Shown here one piece after another: positions 17,029 through 24,760 of a stretch of DNA of 64,000 bases. Origin of the DNA: Nicoliella lavandulae (GTDB lineage Bacteria > Bacillota > Bacilli > Lactobacillales > Lactobacillaceae); NCBI RefSeq assembly GCF_037546185.1, contig NZ_JAWMWH010000001.1, positions 186,001-250,000 on the forward strand, read 5' to 3'. Position 1 is the stretch's first letter. Each line of letters starts with the position of its first letter. Both the position numbers and the translations under genes were made by a program. The notes under the pieces are model-generated. The model had not been told where the DNA came from. It saw only the letters and a list, made by a program, of their open reading frames with translations, and did no database searches.

Positions 17029-18690
17029 TTACTTCTGATTGGAATCATGATTTTGATCATCTGGAGATAAAATCAAGTCGCCATCCACCGCATTTCGTCT
17101 TTCAACCGTTATCTTTTTGCGGTTAATGCGGTTCTGCCGTTTCACTTCACGCCATTCAGAACGTTTGACCTTCATGGTCTTAATGGATTCATCATTGCGC
17201 AGCATCTTCCAGATGGAGTAAATGATAAATGGGACCACGAACATCAATGGGAACCCGGCCAGCGTACAGAAGGTTTGAATCGTCTCAAACCCACCGACCA
17301 TGACCAAACTAAATGAAAAGATAATGAAAATAACGACCCATGTCATTCGGTTGGCCCGGCTAGGTTGTTCACCCCGCGCTAATGGTAAACTGGTGAATGA
17401 TGATAACACGTAGGCAGACGATGAAATCGTAGTTGCCAAGAAAATAAAACATGAAATACAGTAAAGCGCAAACATGATAAATTTAAGTGGTAATGTTGAT
17501 AACACGGCTGCAATCACTGCTGATTGGCCCTGGGTGTTTAAAATATGAATTAAATTCAACGTCCCAGTCCGTTGTAGCCAAAGGGAGTATCCACCTAAAA
17601 TCGCGTAGAAACTCATACATCCCAAGGCTCCATAAGTAAGCATCCCTAATACGATTTGGCGAATGGTCCGGCCCCGTGAAATCCGGGCAATGAACAAGCC
17701 CATAAATGGCATGTATGATAACCACCAGCCCCAATAGAAAATGGTTTCTTGTTGGGTCGTATCTGGAGTCCCATTTGGAATCGTATTCGTACTCAATGGG
17801 ATAAACTTTTGAATTAGTAACCCAATACTGTTGGTTTCTGAATTCAAGATGTACACAGTTGGTCCAATTGCTAAAACGATCGCAAGGAAAATCAAAGCCG
17901 TCCAAATATGCATATTACTTAGTTTGTCAATTCCACCCTTTAGGCCCTTAAAGACGGTAAAGGTAAAGATAACGAACAAGATTGCGAATAAGACCATCTT
18001 AAGTAAGAGGTTATCTGGAATTCCAGTTAATGAACTTAAGACCTTTGAAATAATGGGAATTTCTAGGCCGACTGAAGCACCGACCCCACCCATGATTCCA
18101 AGCACCACTAGGATGTTAACGACCGTCTTTAAAATACTTTGCCAAGGTTTATCACCATCTAACATGATAATGGCATCACTTAGTGATTGAACCTTGATTT
18201 TTTTAACGTATAGGATGTACCCAATCGCAATCGTAGGCGCCGCAAACATCATCCATGCCATGGGCCCCCAGTTATATTGTCCCAGCATATGGGCTAGCCC
18301 GTATGCTTCTTCTGAGTATGGCTTAGCCCCAAATGGGGGATCTTGAATGTAACGCAATGGATCGACCATACTAAGCATTAGGATACTAGCATCAATGGCA
18401 GTCGCAAAGACCATTGCCCCCCATTGAAAGTTCCCATACGCCGGCTTTTCGTCCTTGTCCCCTAACTTAATGCCACCATATTTGGTAACGATTAAAAAGA
18501 CAAAGAACGCAAAGTTAATTACGTAAATCCACATGTAGCCCCAACCCATTTCGCTGGAAACCCAGCCTAAAATGGCATTTAGGACTCCTCGTACCGAGGA
18601 ACCCCCGATCATCAAAATAATTGAGACTACCACGAACAAAATGACCGTTGGAATAAAAATAATCTGATTGATTTTTTTATTTTTAAAAAT
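17029..18690 (-). CDS. BCCT family betaine/carnitine/choline transporter with apparent ATT start
   Basis: Secondary transporter for quaternary ammonium osmolytes. Twelve membrane segments are expected. The BCCT signature region with Trp residues (WGWWLSYMPFMGLFIARISRGRTIRQ) is intact. The C-terminal tail is long, charged and cytosolic (RSEWREVKRQNRINRKK), which in this family often senses osmotic strain. The first conventional start is TTG 18639, but that would cut the first membrane helix. The frame extends to ATT 18690, seven bases after a perfect GAGGAGG, giving 553 residues beginning (M)FKNKKINQIIF, the normal BCCT N-terminus; a stop lies just beyond. AUU initiation is therefore inferred. 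It complements OpuA in osmoprotection. Confidence 0.9.
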   Translation of the reverse strand: MFKNKKINQIIFIPTVILFVVVSIILMIGGSSVRGVLNAILGWVSSEMGWGYMWIYVINFAFFVFLIVTKYGGIKLGDKDEKPAYGNFQWGAMVFATAIDASILMLSMVDPLRYIQDPPFGAKPYSEEAYGLAHMLGQYNWGPMAWMMFAAPTIAIGYILYVKKIKVQSLSDAIIMLDGDKPWQSILKTVVNILVVLGIMGGVGASVGLEIPIISKVLSSLTGIPDNLLLKMVLFAILFVIFTFTVFKGLKGGIDKLSNMHIWTALIFLAIVLAIGPTVYILNSETNSIGLLIQKFIPLSTNTIPNGTPDTTQQETIFYWGWWLSYMPFMGLFIARISRGRTIRQIVLGMLTYGALGCMSFYAILGGYSLWLQRTGTLNLIHILNTQGQSAVIAAVLSTLPLKFIMFALYCISCFIFLATTISSSAYVLSSFTSLPLARGEQPSRANRMTWVVIFIIFSFSLVMVGGFETIQTFCTLAGFPLMFVVPFIIYSIWKMLRNDESIKTMKVKRSEWREVKRQNRINRKKITVERRNAVDGDLILSPDDQNHDSNQK

Positions 18691-18910
18691 AAAAAATCCT
18701 CCTCAAAATTTAAAAATGAAGCCAAACTTAATTGGTTCATAGTAAAATTTGAAACTAAACAGCTCGCCACAAGCGTTATGTAATTAACCACAACTATTGT
18801 TGGTGGGTTGAAAATGACTATCAAATTTTAGGTTTTCATTTTCTATAATTTATTATAACGCTATCATTAACAGATATAAAATAATAAATAACAATGTTGT
18901 CCCCCAAAAT

Positions 18911-18941
18911 AAAAAAGCCAGTCACATCCGTAACTAGCTTC
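18911..18941 (-). terminator. Terminator of sugar acetyltransferase gene
   Basis: Stem AAGCTAGTTAC/GTGACTGGCTT (with G-U pairs), four-base loop, then a T run on the minus strand. Confidence 0.85.
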
Positions 18942-18954
18942 TAAAAGATTTAAT

Positions 18955-19506
18955 TTATTTAACCGTTTTGATCACGTGAGCGGGATTACCAACGATCACT
19001 ACGTTGTCACCAAAGGACTTCGTAACGACTGAGCCAGCACCGACCACAACGTTATTCCCTAGGGTCACCCCTGGTAAGATAGTCACATGGCCACCCATCC
19101 AGACGTTATCACCAATCGTAATGGGCGCACCCATTTCAACGTCTTGGCGCCGTTGGACTGGATCAATGGGATGAACTGGTGTATATAATCCAACATCTGG
19201 TCCAAAATAACAATGATCACCAATTGTAATCGGACAGGTATCCAATAGGGTCAAATGGTAATTCCCATAAAAATCATCACCGATATGAATGTTAAATCCA
19301 TAGTCAAATTCAATTCCATTTTCAACGAATAGGCGGTCACCACATTCGTTAAAAAGTGGTTTTAATTGGCGATTAAATTCTTGGTTATCAGTAATTTGAT
19401 TTAAAGCCCCTAATGTTTTACGCATTTTAGCCCGTTGTGCTTGTAATTCTGGATCGAACTGGTCGTAATTTTCACCAGCGGTCATTTTTTCACGTTCAGT
19501 TGTCAT
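18955..19506 (-). CDS. Sugar O-acetyltransferase (maltose/galactoside acetyltransferase type)
   Basis: 183-residue left-handed beta-helix acetyl-CoA transferase. The N-terminal helical Mac domain (EREKMTAGENYDQFDPEL) is followed by hexapeptide repeats (IGDHCYFGPDVGLY, IGDNVWMGGHVTILPGVTLGNNVVVGAGSVVTK). Catalytic His112 is in YTPVHPID. It acetylates sugars, with a physiological role usually proposed as detoxification. It appears to be in a short run with rnhA (35 bases between) and ends with a terminator. An AGGATGG site precedes the ATG. Confidence 0.92.
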   Translation of the reverse strand: MTTEREKMTAGENYDQFDPELQAQRAKMRKTLGALNQITDNQEFNRQLKPLFNECGDRLFVENGIEFDYGFNIHIGDDFYGNYHLTLLDTCPITIGDHCYFGPDVGLYTPVHPIDPVQRRQDVEMGAPITIGDNVWMGGHVTILPGVTLGNNVVVGAGSVVTKSFGDNVVIVGNPAHVIKTVK

Positions 19507-19541
19507 ACTCCACCATCCTTATCAGTTTCATGATAGCACTT

Positions 19542-20447
19542 CTAGTCGTTATTATCATGATTCTGGTTTAAGTTTTTCAACGATTCACTGATGTTGCGTG
19601 CTGATTCATCAGGTGAAATGCGTTGATCATCATCAGAACTAGGATGTAATTGTTTAGGTGCTTCTTCACCATTTAATACCCCATTAATGTTATTAATGGC
19701 ATCTTGTTTTAGTTTTTCATCCGCAACCGGCATTGAATCCTTGGGTGCCGGTTTTGATACTTTAATCGTCCCGGATTGACCCATTTGATCCATGGCTTGA
19801 TTTAATAACTTATCCACGAATTGATTCCCCCGATTGTTAGCGTGGCCCTTGGTCCAATCTAATCGCAAATCTTTAAACTGGGGCAGGAGTTGATCAATTT
19901 GTTGCCATAATTCTTGATTTAAAACGGGCGCTCCGTTACTCCGTTTCCAACCACGGCGCTTCCAGCCGGGGAGCCATTGCTTGGTTGACTTTAAAACGTA
20001 TTCTGAATCAGAGATAACTTGGATGGCTTCATTGGCTTTTCCTTGGTCTAACAGCGCCATTAGCGCATTGCGTAGTGCCATTACTTCCATTCGGTTATTC
20101 GTTGCCCCTAATTCACTGCCGGCCTTACTTTGGGCGTCTTGATCATCACTAAATTCAATTAAGTATGCCCACGCTGCCTTATCCGTTGGCTTAACTTGAC
20201 CATTCTTGTAATTTCCATGGTTTCTAGAACCACCATCAGTGTAAACCGTAATGGTAGCAGGAGTAGCGTAAGTTTGCGTAGGTTTAGCTTCATCCTTGCC
20301 CTCAAGAAACGCTCTTGCTGCGGCTTCTGATTCAAAGCCCTTAAACCGTGGGTTCTTAAATCCGTCAACTTGTTCTTTACATGCGGCCCAAGTAGTGTAA
20401 ATTCCTGGTTGGTGCCCTTTTCGAACTGCATAAAATTTTTGTGCCAT
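19542..20447 (-). CDS. rnhA: Ribonuclease HI with N-terminal viroplasmin (RNA:DNA-hybrid binding) domain and acidic tail
   Basis: 301 residues. Residues 1-48 (KFYAVRKGHQPGIYTTWAAC, VDGFKNPRFKGF) are the caulimovirus viroplasmin/HBD domain that binds RNA-DNA hybrids. The catalytic core has Asp71 (YTDGGS), Glu121 (NNRMEV), Asp147 (ISDSEY), His202 and Asp212. After the core is a tail of about 85 residues rich in Asp, Asn and Ser with no visible fold, longer than usual. It degrades RNA in hybrids during replication and R-loop removal. It is divergent from the gene at 20526, whose start is 78 bases away. Confidence 0.95.
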   Translation of the reverse strand: MAQKFYAVRKGHQPGIYTTWAACKEQVDGFKNPRFKGFESEAAARAFLEGKDEAKPTQTYATPATITVYTDGGSRNHGNYKNGQVKPTDKAAWAYLIEFSDDQDAQSKAGSELGATNNRMEVMALRNALMALLDQGKANEAIQVISDSEYVLKSTKQWLPGWKRRGWKRSNGAPVLNQELWQQIDQLLPQFKDLRLDWTKGHANNRGNQFVDKLLNQAMDQMGQSGTIKVSKPAPKDSMPVADEKLKQDAINNINGVLNGEEAPKQLHPSSDDDQRISPDESARNISESLKNLNQNHDNND

Positions 20448-20525
20448 AATACCGCCTCCGATAGTGGTTTAGACTTTGTTTTTAAGCCTGTTTGTGAGAA
20501 AATAAAAGTAAAAGGAGATTTTTCA

Positions 20526-20954
20526 ATGACTAAGTTAGATACAACCTTAATCACAGTTGATGATGCTTGGGCAATGCTAAAGGATAAAAAGCAACAGCAA
20601 AATGAACGTTTTCCCCAATTCCAAAAGAATGGCAAGTTCATTTTACCTGATTATAAGCTTACCCGTAAGCGAGAAGCTTTCAAAATCCGCAAGCGGACAT
20701 TTTTAAAACGGCATGCCCGTTCCTATGTCGCCTTTGACTCTAATAATGGTCAGACCCTTTGGCTCCATAACTTCCCCAGTTTATCCGAAGCCTTATTTTG
20801 GCTCGACACTGGGTTAAAATCCAATGACACGGATAGTCATTCATCCTATCGTCAATGGAAGGATCGCCATCTTGATGACATTAATGAATTTAAAGAACAA
20901 CTGCGGAAGAAATCAAAGCATCGCCACATTCCAAAAGCTGAATCAACTGATTAA
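20526..20954 (+). CDS. Conserved hypothetical basic protein
   Basis: 142 residues, soluble, no signal peptide, very basic in the middle (KLTRKREAFKIRKRTFLKRHARS) and at the end (KKSKHRHIPKAES). The spacing of basic and aromatic residues (SYVAFDSNNGQTLWLHNF) would suit a nucleic-acid-binding protein, but I recognise no family. ATG 20526 follows AAAGGAG by eight bases; the frame can be extended to 20370 but without a ribosome site. It is divergent from rnhA, and a shared promoter region is possible. Confidence 0.75.
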   Translation: MTKLDTTLITVDDAWAMLKDKKQQQNERFPQFQKNGKFILPDYKLTRKREAFKIRKRTFLKRHARSYVAFDSNNGQTLWLHNFPSLSEALFWLDTGLKSNDTDSHSSYRQWKDRHLDDINEFKEQLRKKSKHRHIPKAESTD

Positions 20955-20966
20955 ATAAATAATGAC

Positions 20967-20994
20967 AAAAAAAGCCCAGTATTAGATACTGGGC
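20967..20994 (-). terminator. Terminator of the small 21002 gene
   Basis: Perfect stem GCCCAGTAT/ATACTGGGC with a three-base loop; the seven T follow on the minus strand. It lies between convergent genes. Confidence 0.85.
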
Positions 20995-21001
20995 ATTGTT
21001 A

Positions 21002-21124
21002 TTATTTAGCAGGACTTTGCTTTAAGAATTTTTGTAATTCAGAAATTTCTTTGTTCTTCTTCTTGTCCTTCTTTTGGTTAACTGGACGACGGCCTTGAAC
21101 ACCGTTTGGATGACAAATACGCAT
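21002..21124 (-). CDS. Small basic protein (40 residues)
   Basis: Frame beginning MRICHPNGVQGRRPVNQ and ending in a Lys-rich, helical tail (KKDKKKNKEISELQKFLKQ). It has no hydrophobic segment. The single Cys-His-Pro near the start is distinctive. Two starts are possible: ATG 21124 (11 bases after AGGAG) or ATG 21133 (two bases after it, too close). It is followed by its own terminator, which supports expression. I do not recognise it. Confidence 0.6.
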   Translation of the reverse strand: MRICHPNGVQGRRPVNQKKDKKKNKEISELQKFLKQSPAK

Positions 21125-21247
21125 AACTCTCATCGCTCCTTTTCTCTGTCTTATTCTTGAAATATACCTACCAATTATAATACAAAGCACTATCAAAAAT
21201 CAAATTTTGAATTAGCATTCTACCCTAAGCGGTCGGGTGCTTTTATT

Positions 21248-21424
21248 TTACCACTTATCGGGGCTCCAAATTCGACCATCTAATTCATCGTTAGCCTGTT
21301 GAATCCGCTTTGCCTGTTCGGCCACTAGCCGTTGGGCCGCTTCGTATAAACAGCGATCAGTAAAATCAGTCTCATTGGTAGCAAACTGGGCTAGTTGTTC
21401 TTTTAACCATGCTTCATTTTCCAT
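21248..21424 (-). CDS. Small acidic protein coupled to NAD(P)H oxidoreductase
   Basis: 58 residues, starting MENEAWLKEQLAQFA and ending WSPDKW, mostly helical by composition, with one Cys. ATG 21424 overlaps the stop of the oxidoreductase gene as TAATG, so it is translated by re-initiation from that gene. Too short for homology from inspection. It may be a partner of the flavoprotein or unrelated. Confidence 0.68.
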   Translation of the reverse strand: MENEAWLKEQLAQFATNETDFTDRCLYEAAQRLVAEQAKRIQQANDELDGRIWSPDKW

Positions 21425-22131
21425 TATTCATCATCGCCTCGCTTAATCATTGCAATTTGATCCTTTAGTGCGTCTAATTCATCCCCATTGTTTTCAATTT
21501 GATCAATGGTTAGATTTAATAACGTTCGTTGTTGTTGATCATCGATCCGGGCTGCTTTAGCGCGTAGGCGTTGAATCAACCACTTTTGTTTGCCATTAAA
21601 CGAAAATGGCGTGGGATTAGCAATGTAGTTTTGATAATCAGATAGTAACCGCGCCTTTTGCGCAGCCGTCATATAACTAAATTGATCGACCGTAAATGGT
21701 GGTAAAAAGTCCATCCCCGCCTGTTTAGCAATTGCCTGATATGGCTTCACTAATTCAGAAATACTTACCCCTTCGAAACCACCTGCCACGTAGTTTTTTA
21801 AGGGATTGCCTAACGTCATGACGATGCCCAACTGTTTGCCCGCTAGCATGCCATCTTGATCGCGATAAGTAAAGTTTCTGGTCAACACATCATCTTGCCA
21901 CTTTTTTAACAACGCGGGCGAACTGTACCAATATAGTGGAAATTGAAAAATAATCCGGTCTGCAGTCGATAACAATTGTTGTTCTTTTTGTACATTAATT
22001 GCAAAATCAGGATAGTCGGCATCTAAGCCGTGCCATGTAACGGCATCTAAGTACCTAGTGGCTGCCCGTAAAAACGATTGGGTCCCTGAATTAGCTAGCT
22101 CTGGGTGAGATACGATAATTAGCGTTTTCAA
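21424..22131 (-). CDS. NAD(P)H-dependent oxidoreductase, flavodoxin-like fold
   Basis: 235 residues. The N-terminus (MKTLIIVSHPELANSGTQ) and the FPLYWYSSPALLKKWQDDVL segment are typical of the NQO/KefF/YwrO family, FMN- or FAD-containing quinone or nitro reductases of the cytosol. The core ends near residue 175; the remaining 60 residues (FNGKQKWLIQRLRAKAARIDDQQ...) are a helical, charged extension not usual in the family. The TAATG overlap couples it to the 58-residue protein. An AGGAAGGAG site precedes the ATG. Confidence 0.88.
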   Translation of the reverse strand: MKTLIIVSHPELANSGTQSFLRAATRYLDAVTWHGLDADYPDFAINVQKEQQLLSTADRIIFQFPLYWYSSPALLKKWQDDVLTRNFTYRDQDGMLAGKQLGIVMTLGNPLKNYVAGGFEGVSISELVKPYQAIAKQAGMDFLPPFTVDQFSYMTAAQKARLLSDYQNYIANPTPFSFNGKQKWLIQRLRAKAARIDDQQQRTLLNLTIDQIENNGDELDALKDQIAMIKRGDDE

Positions 22132-22201
22132 TGGTCATCACTCCTTCCTATAAATCGTGTCCTATCAATATTTTACCGTAAAAAATATATTAATTCATTG
22201 A

Positions 22202-22345
22202 TTGACAAATCTTCATATTACTGGTATTATAATACCAATGTGTTACGTAGTTTCGAGTTTTTAAGGTACTTGTTTTGCATAAAACTTCCTTATCAGATTC
22301 AAGCTTAATGATACATAAATTTTTTCACAATGGAGGTTCTATATT
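22202..22345 (+). promoter_or_regulatory. Cold-shock gene promoter and long 5' leader
   Basis: TTGACA (22202-22207) and TATTAT (22225-22230), spacer 17, overlap a TATAAT at 22228. The leader is about 110 nucleotides and contains a hairpin with GTTTT/AAAAC and AAGG/CCTT arms near 22262-22290. Long structured leaders are typical of csp mRNAs, where they act as temperature sensors. Confidence 0.65.
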
Positions 22346-22549
22346 ATGGAACAAGGTACTGTAAAATGGTTTAACGCTGACAAGGGATACGGATTTATTA
22401 CTACTGACAATGGTGACGTTTTTGTTCACTACTCAGCAATCAACAAAGATGGCTTCAAGACTTTAGACGAAGGCGAAAAAGTTACTCTTGATGTTGAAGA
22501 TGGCGACCGTGGCCCACAAGCTGCTAACGTTACTCCAATCGAAGGCTAA
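22346..22549 (+). CDS. Cold-shock protein (CspA family)
   Basis: 67-residue single-stranded nucleic-acid chaperone. RNP1-like KGYGFIT and RNP2-like VFVHYSAI motifs are intact, as is the starting MEQGTVKWFNADKGYG. The GGAGGT ribosome site, biased codons and strong promoter imply high expression. A hairpin terminator with a TTCG loop follows. Confidence 0.97.
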   Translation: MEQGTVKWFNADKGYGFITTDNGDVFVHYSAINKDGFKTLDEGEKVTLDVEDGDRGPQAANVTPIEG

Positions 22550-22590
22550 TCCCTTCTAAATCATCGCTATGAACTTAACCATAGCTTTAA

Positions 22591-22621
22591 AAAACCTAGC
22601 TGTTCGCAGCTAGGTTTTTTT
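22591..22621 (+). terminator. Terminator of csp gene
   Basis: Stem AAAACCTAGCTG/CAGCTAGGTTTT with a stable TTCG tetraloop and T run. Confidence 0.95.
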
Positions 22622-22638
22622 GTTGCATCATTTTCTTT

Positions 22639-22676
22639 TAAAAGCCCCCGCTCATTTGTTTGAACGGGAGCTTTTT
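22639..22676 (-). terminator. Terminator of TetR gene
   Basis: Stem AAAGCTCCCGTTCA/TGAGCGGGGGCTTT (one mismatch) six bases after the minus-strand TetR stop. Confidence 0.88.
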
Positions 22677-22679
22677 AGA

Positions 22680-23201
22680 TTAATTTTTAAAGTGCATGTA
22701 TTTAGAAGCAAAAATCACCAATGATTCAACCGGTTCTTTCATTCCATCATTGGTCCATGTAATTAAGATTTCGGTCAAGCCACCTGAAATTAATGATACT
22801 AATAATTTAGATGAATTAGCCCGGACTTCTAGGACGTGTTGATCGATTAAGCCACCAATATAATACCGTAATCGTTCTCGTAACACCATGGTCAAATCGT
22901 TTTGAATCAATAACTCCATAACGTGTTGGTCTTGTTTAATTAGGTTAAAGAAAATCGTTGCAATATTAAAAAAGGTCCGGTCATGGCTGGACGACACCTG
23001 CTGAATGAACTCAGTAAATAATCCATCAAAATGATACATCAATAATTCATTCTTATCATGAAAATTACGGTAATAAGTCATTCGCGAAATCTTAGTTTCC
23101 TGACAGATTTCCTTTACCGTAATATCCTTATAGTCCATTCGATCCATTAGCTTAATCATTCCAGCAACAATTTTACGTTTTGTTGCTAACTTATCTCTCA
23201 T
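22680..23201 (-). CDS. TetR/AcrR family transcriptional regulator
   Basis: 173 residues from ATG 23201 (MRDKLATKRKIVAGMIKLM). The N-terminal helix-turn-helix reads ITVKEICQETKISRMTYYRNFHDKNELL. The C-terminal half is a dhaS/TetR_C_8-like ligand domain. The longer frame from TTG 23234 is rejected because it would begin inside the -10 region, whereas GGTGGG lies eight bases before ATG 23201. It is divergent from the small acidic gene at 23358. Target unknown; probably autoregulated. Confidence 0.88.
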   Translation of the reverse strand: MRDKLATKRKIVAGMIKLMDRMDYKDITVKEICQETKISRMTYYRNFHDKNELLMYHFDGLFTEFIQQVSSSHDRTFFNIATIFFNLIKQDQHVMELLIQNDLTMVLRERLRYYIGGLIDQHVLEVRANSSKLLVSLISGGLTEILITWTNDGMKEPVESLVIFASKYMHFKN

Positions 23202-23357
23202 ATCTTTAACCCACCACTTTTCTTTCTTCTGCAATATTATATTACAATCAACAAAATTTCAAATTATTGCTATTTTCGAGTCATTTTACTAAACTATTTT
23301 ACATAAGTGTTGTACAATAATAATCGAGTTCTATATATTGTAAAGGAGATTTTTATT

Positions 23358-23570
23358 ATGGCATATGAAGAAAATACTGTTTTAGATAGAAAAATGAGTG
23401 AAGTTTATGATTGGAGCGACTCAGATACACCTGTTAGAGATGCATTATGGGATCACTTTATGGAAAACAATAACCATGACACTATCAAGACATCCGATGA
23501 AATGGATAAGTATGAAGACATGTCAGATGACGATGTTAAGAAAAATGCCGAAAAGCTATTGAAGAAATAG
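23358..23570 (+). CDS. Small acidic hypothetical protein
   Basis: 70 residues, strongly acidic (DWSDSDTPVRDALWDHFMENNN, DEMDKYEDMSDDDVKKNAEKLLKK), no membrane segment. ATG 23358 follows AAAGGAG by nine bases. It is divergently placed against the TetR gene (156 bases apart), so it could be that regulator's target. A terminator follows. Family not recognised. Confidence 0.75.
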   Translation: MAYEENTVLDRKMSEVYDWSDSDTPVRDALWDHFMENNNHDTIKTSDEMDKYEDMSDDDVKKNAEKLLKK

Positions 23571-23608
23571 TTGGTTCTCCAACAAGCTCAATATTCTAAC
23601 TCATTAAT

Positions 23609-23649
23609 GGGTAAATCACAATCTTAATGGTTGTGGTTTACCCTTTTTT
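23609..23649 (+). terminator. Terminator of the small acidic gene
   Basis: Stem GGGTAAATCACAA/TTGTGGTTTACCC and T run, 39 bases after the stop. Confidence 0.88.
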
Positions 23650-23663
23650 ATTGGCATTATCCA

Positions 23664-23969
23664 TTAACCGTGTTTAGCAGTCTCAACTAACGCTGGACTC
23701 ACGAATTCGGATGTAAAGCGTTGGAGCGGTGTGTATTCGTGACGGTGGTTAAAAGCAACTGGTTCGTAGTCGATCACGGCTACCTTCATGTTATTTTCCG
23801 TTAGAAAGATTTGGCCCACCTGTTTGAACTTGCCGTTCGTGTGCTTACCAGTCCGCCAATCATGCAGTTTAAAACTACCATCATCATCCCGCTTAATTTG
23901 ATAATTACCAGAATTATCCGTTTCGACCGGGACGCCAATGTAGCGATTCACCTTATATTTACCCTTCAT
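23664..23969 (-). CDS. Conserved hypothetical protein
   Basis: 101 residues from ATG 23969, which AAAGGAGTG precedes by seven bases; the ATG at 23990 lies upstream of that site and is not used. It is a beta-rich soluble protein (KVNRYIGVPVETDNSGNYQIKRDDDGSFKLHDW) with a central FLTENNMKVAVIDYEP stretch. No family recognised. It is divergent from the YczE-like gene, and their ribosome sites are only about 70 bases apart. Confidence 0.78.
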   Translation of the reverse strand: MKGKYKVNRYIGVPVETDNSGNYQIKRDDDGSFKLHDWRTGKHTNGKFKQVGQIFLTENNMKVAVIDYEPVAFNHRHEYTPLQRFTSEFVSPALVETAKHG

Positions 23970-24050
23970 TAATATCACTCCTTTGTGCATTTCTTTCTAT
24001 CATACCATTATTTGATATTGTATAATAATCAATTGTGAGGAGATGAAACT

Positions 24051-24728
24051 ATCGATCATCAACATAACAATTCAATGCCGGTGCGCATTATCGCACTAAT
24101 CGCTGGGTTGATCATTAACGCAACTGGCAATGCCTTTACCATTATTTCTGGTGAAGGCTCCGGAATTTGGACCGCATCAGCTGTCAATTTACATATGATT
24201 ACCCACGTCCAAATCGGGATCTTTATCTTAGGGTTTGGGATTTTCAACATCATCGCCAATCAAATTTTGATTCGGCGCTTAGACGTGATCCGCATCATTC
24301 AGGAATTAATTTACATCTTCTGTTTTAGTTACCTGATTGACTTTATGACCGCCCTCTTTCGGCAACTGCACTTTCAAGACGCCAGCCTCCCCATTCGAAT
24401 CTTAATGGCGCTGTTGGGCGTTAACCTCTTTTGTTTAGCCATTTCATTGTATCAACGGGCTAATTTGTTTATGCATCCAAATGACGACATGAGCAACATC
24501 CTTCGGTTCAAGTACTGCCATAAGAGTGCGGTGGTGGCGCAGTTTTTAGACATGGTGATTCCCATTATTATTATCATTGCCTGTACAATTTATCAGGGCA
24601 AAGTCTACGCAATCAACATTGGGACGGTTTACTCCGTGCTCGGTAACGGCATTTTAATTGCTACGGCCGATAAGTACGTGTTCCCTAAGCTTGTGCATAA
24701 TTTTAACCCTCGTGATCATTTCGACTAA
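24051..24728 (+). CDS. YczE/YitT-like integral membrane protein with apparent ATC start
   Basis: 225 residues, five or six membrane segments (IALIAGLIINATGNAFTII at the start). The Gly/Asn-containing first helix and overall length resemble the YczE/YyaS/YitT group of unknown function. The first ATG (24075) lies 32 bases from the only ribosome site, GAGGAG (24037-24042). In frame, eight bases after that site, is ATC 24051, giving (M)DHQHNNSMPVRII; TGA closes the frame at 24036. AUC initiation is inferred. If wrong, the protein starts at 24075 with 217 residues. A terminator follows. Confidence 0.72.
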   Translation: MDHQHNNSMPVRIIALIAGLIINATGNAFTIISGEGSGIWTASAVNLHMITHVQIGIFILGFGIFNIIANQILIRRLDVIRIIQELIYIFCFSYLIDFMTALFRQLHFQDASLPIRILMALLGVNLFCLAISLYQRANLFMHPNDDMSNILRFKYCHKSAVVAQFLDMVIPIIIIIACTIYQGKVYAINIGTVYSVLGNGILIATADKYVFPKLVHNFNPRDHFD

Positions 24729-24757
24729 AAAAAGTTGGCATTCGCCAACTTTTTTTT
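24727..24757. terminator. Bidirectional terminator
   Basis: Perfect stem AAAAAGTTGGC/GCCAACTTTTT with loop ATTC between convergent genes. Confidence 0.94.
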
Positions 24758-24760
24758 AGG

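Noticed and set aside
18627..18824. 65-codon frame overlapping the BCCT start region
   Set aside because: It reads the same ribosome site and the BCCT N-terminus in another frame, has no ribosome site of its own and no plausible protein composition.
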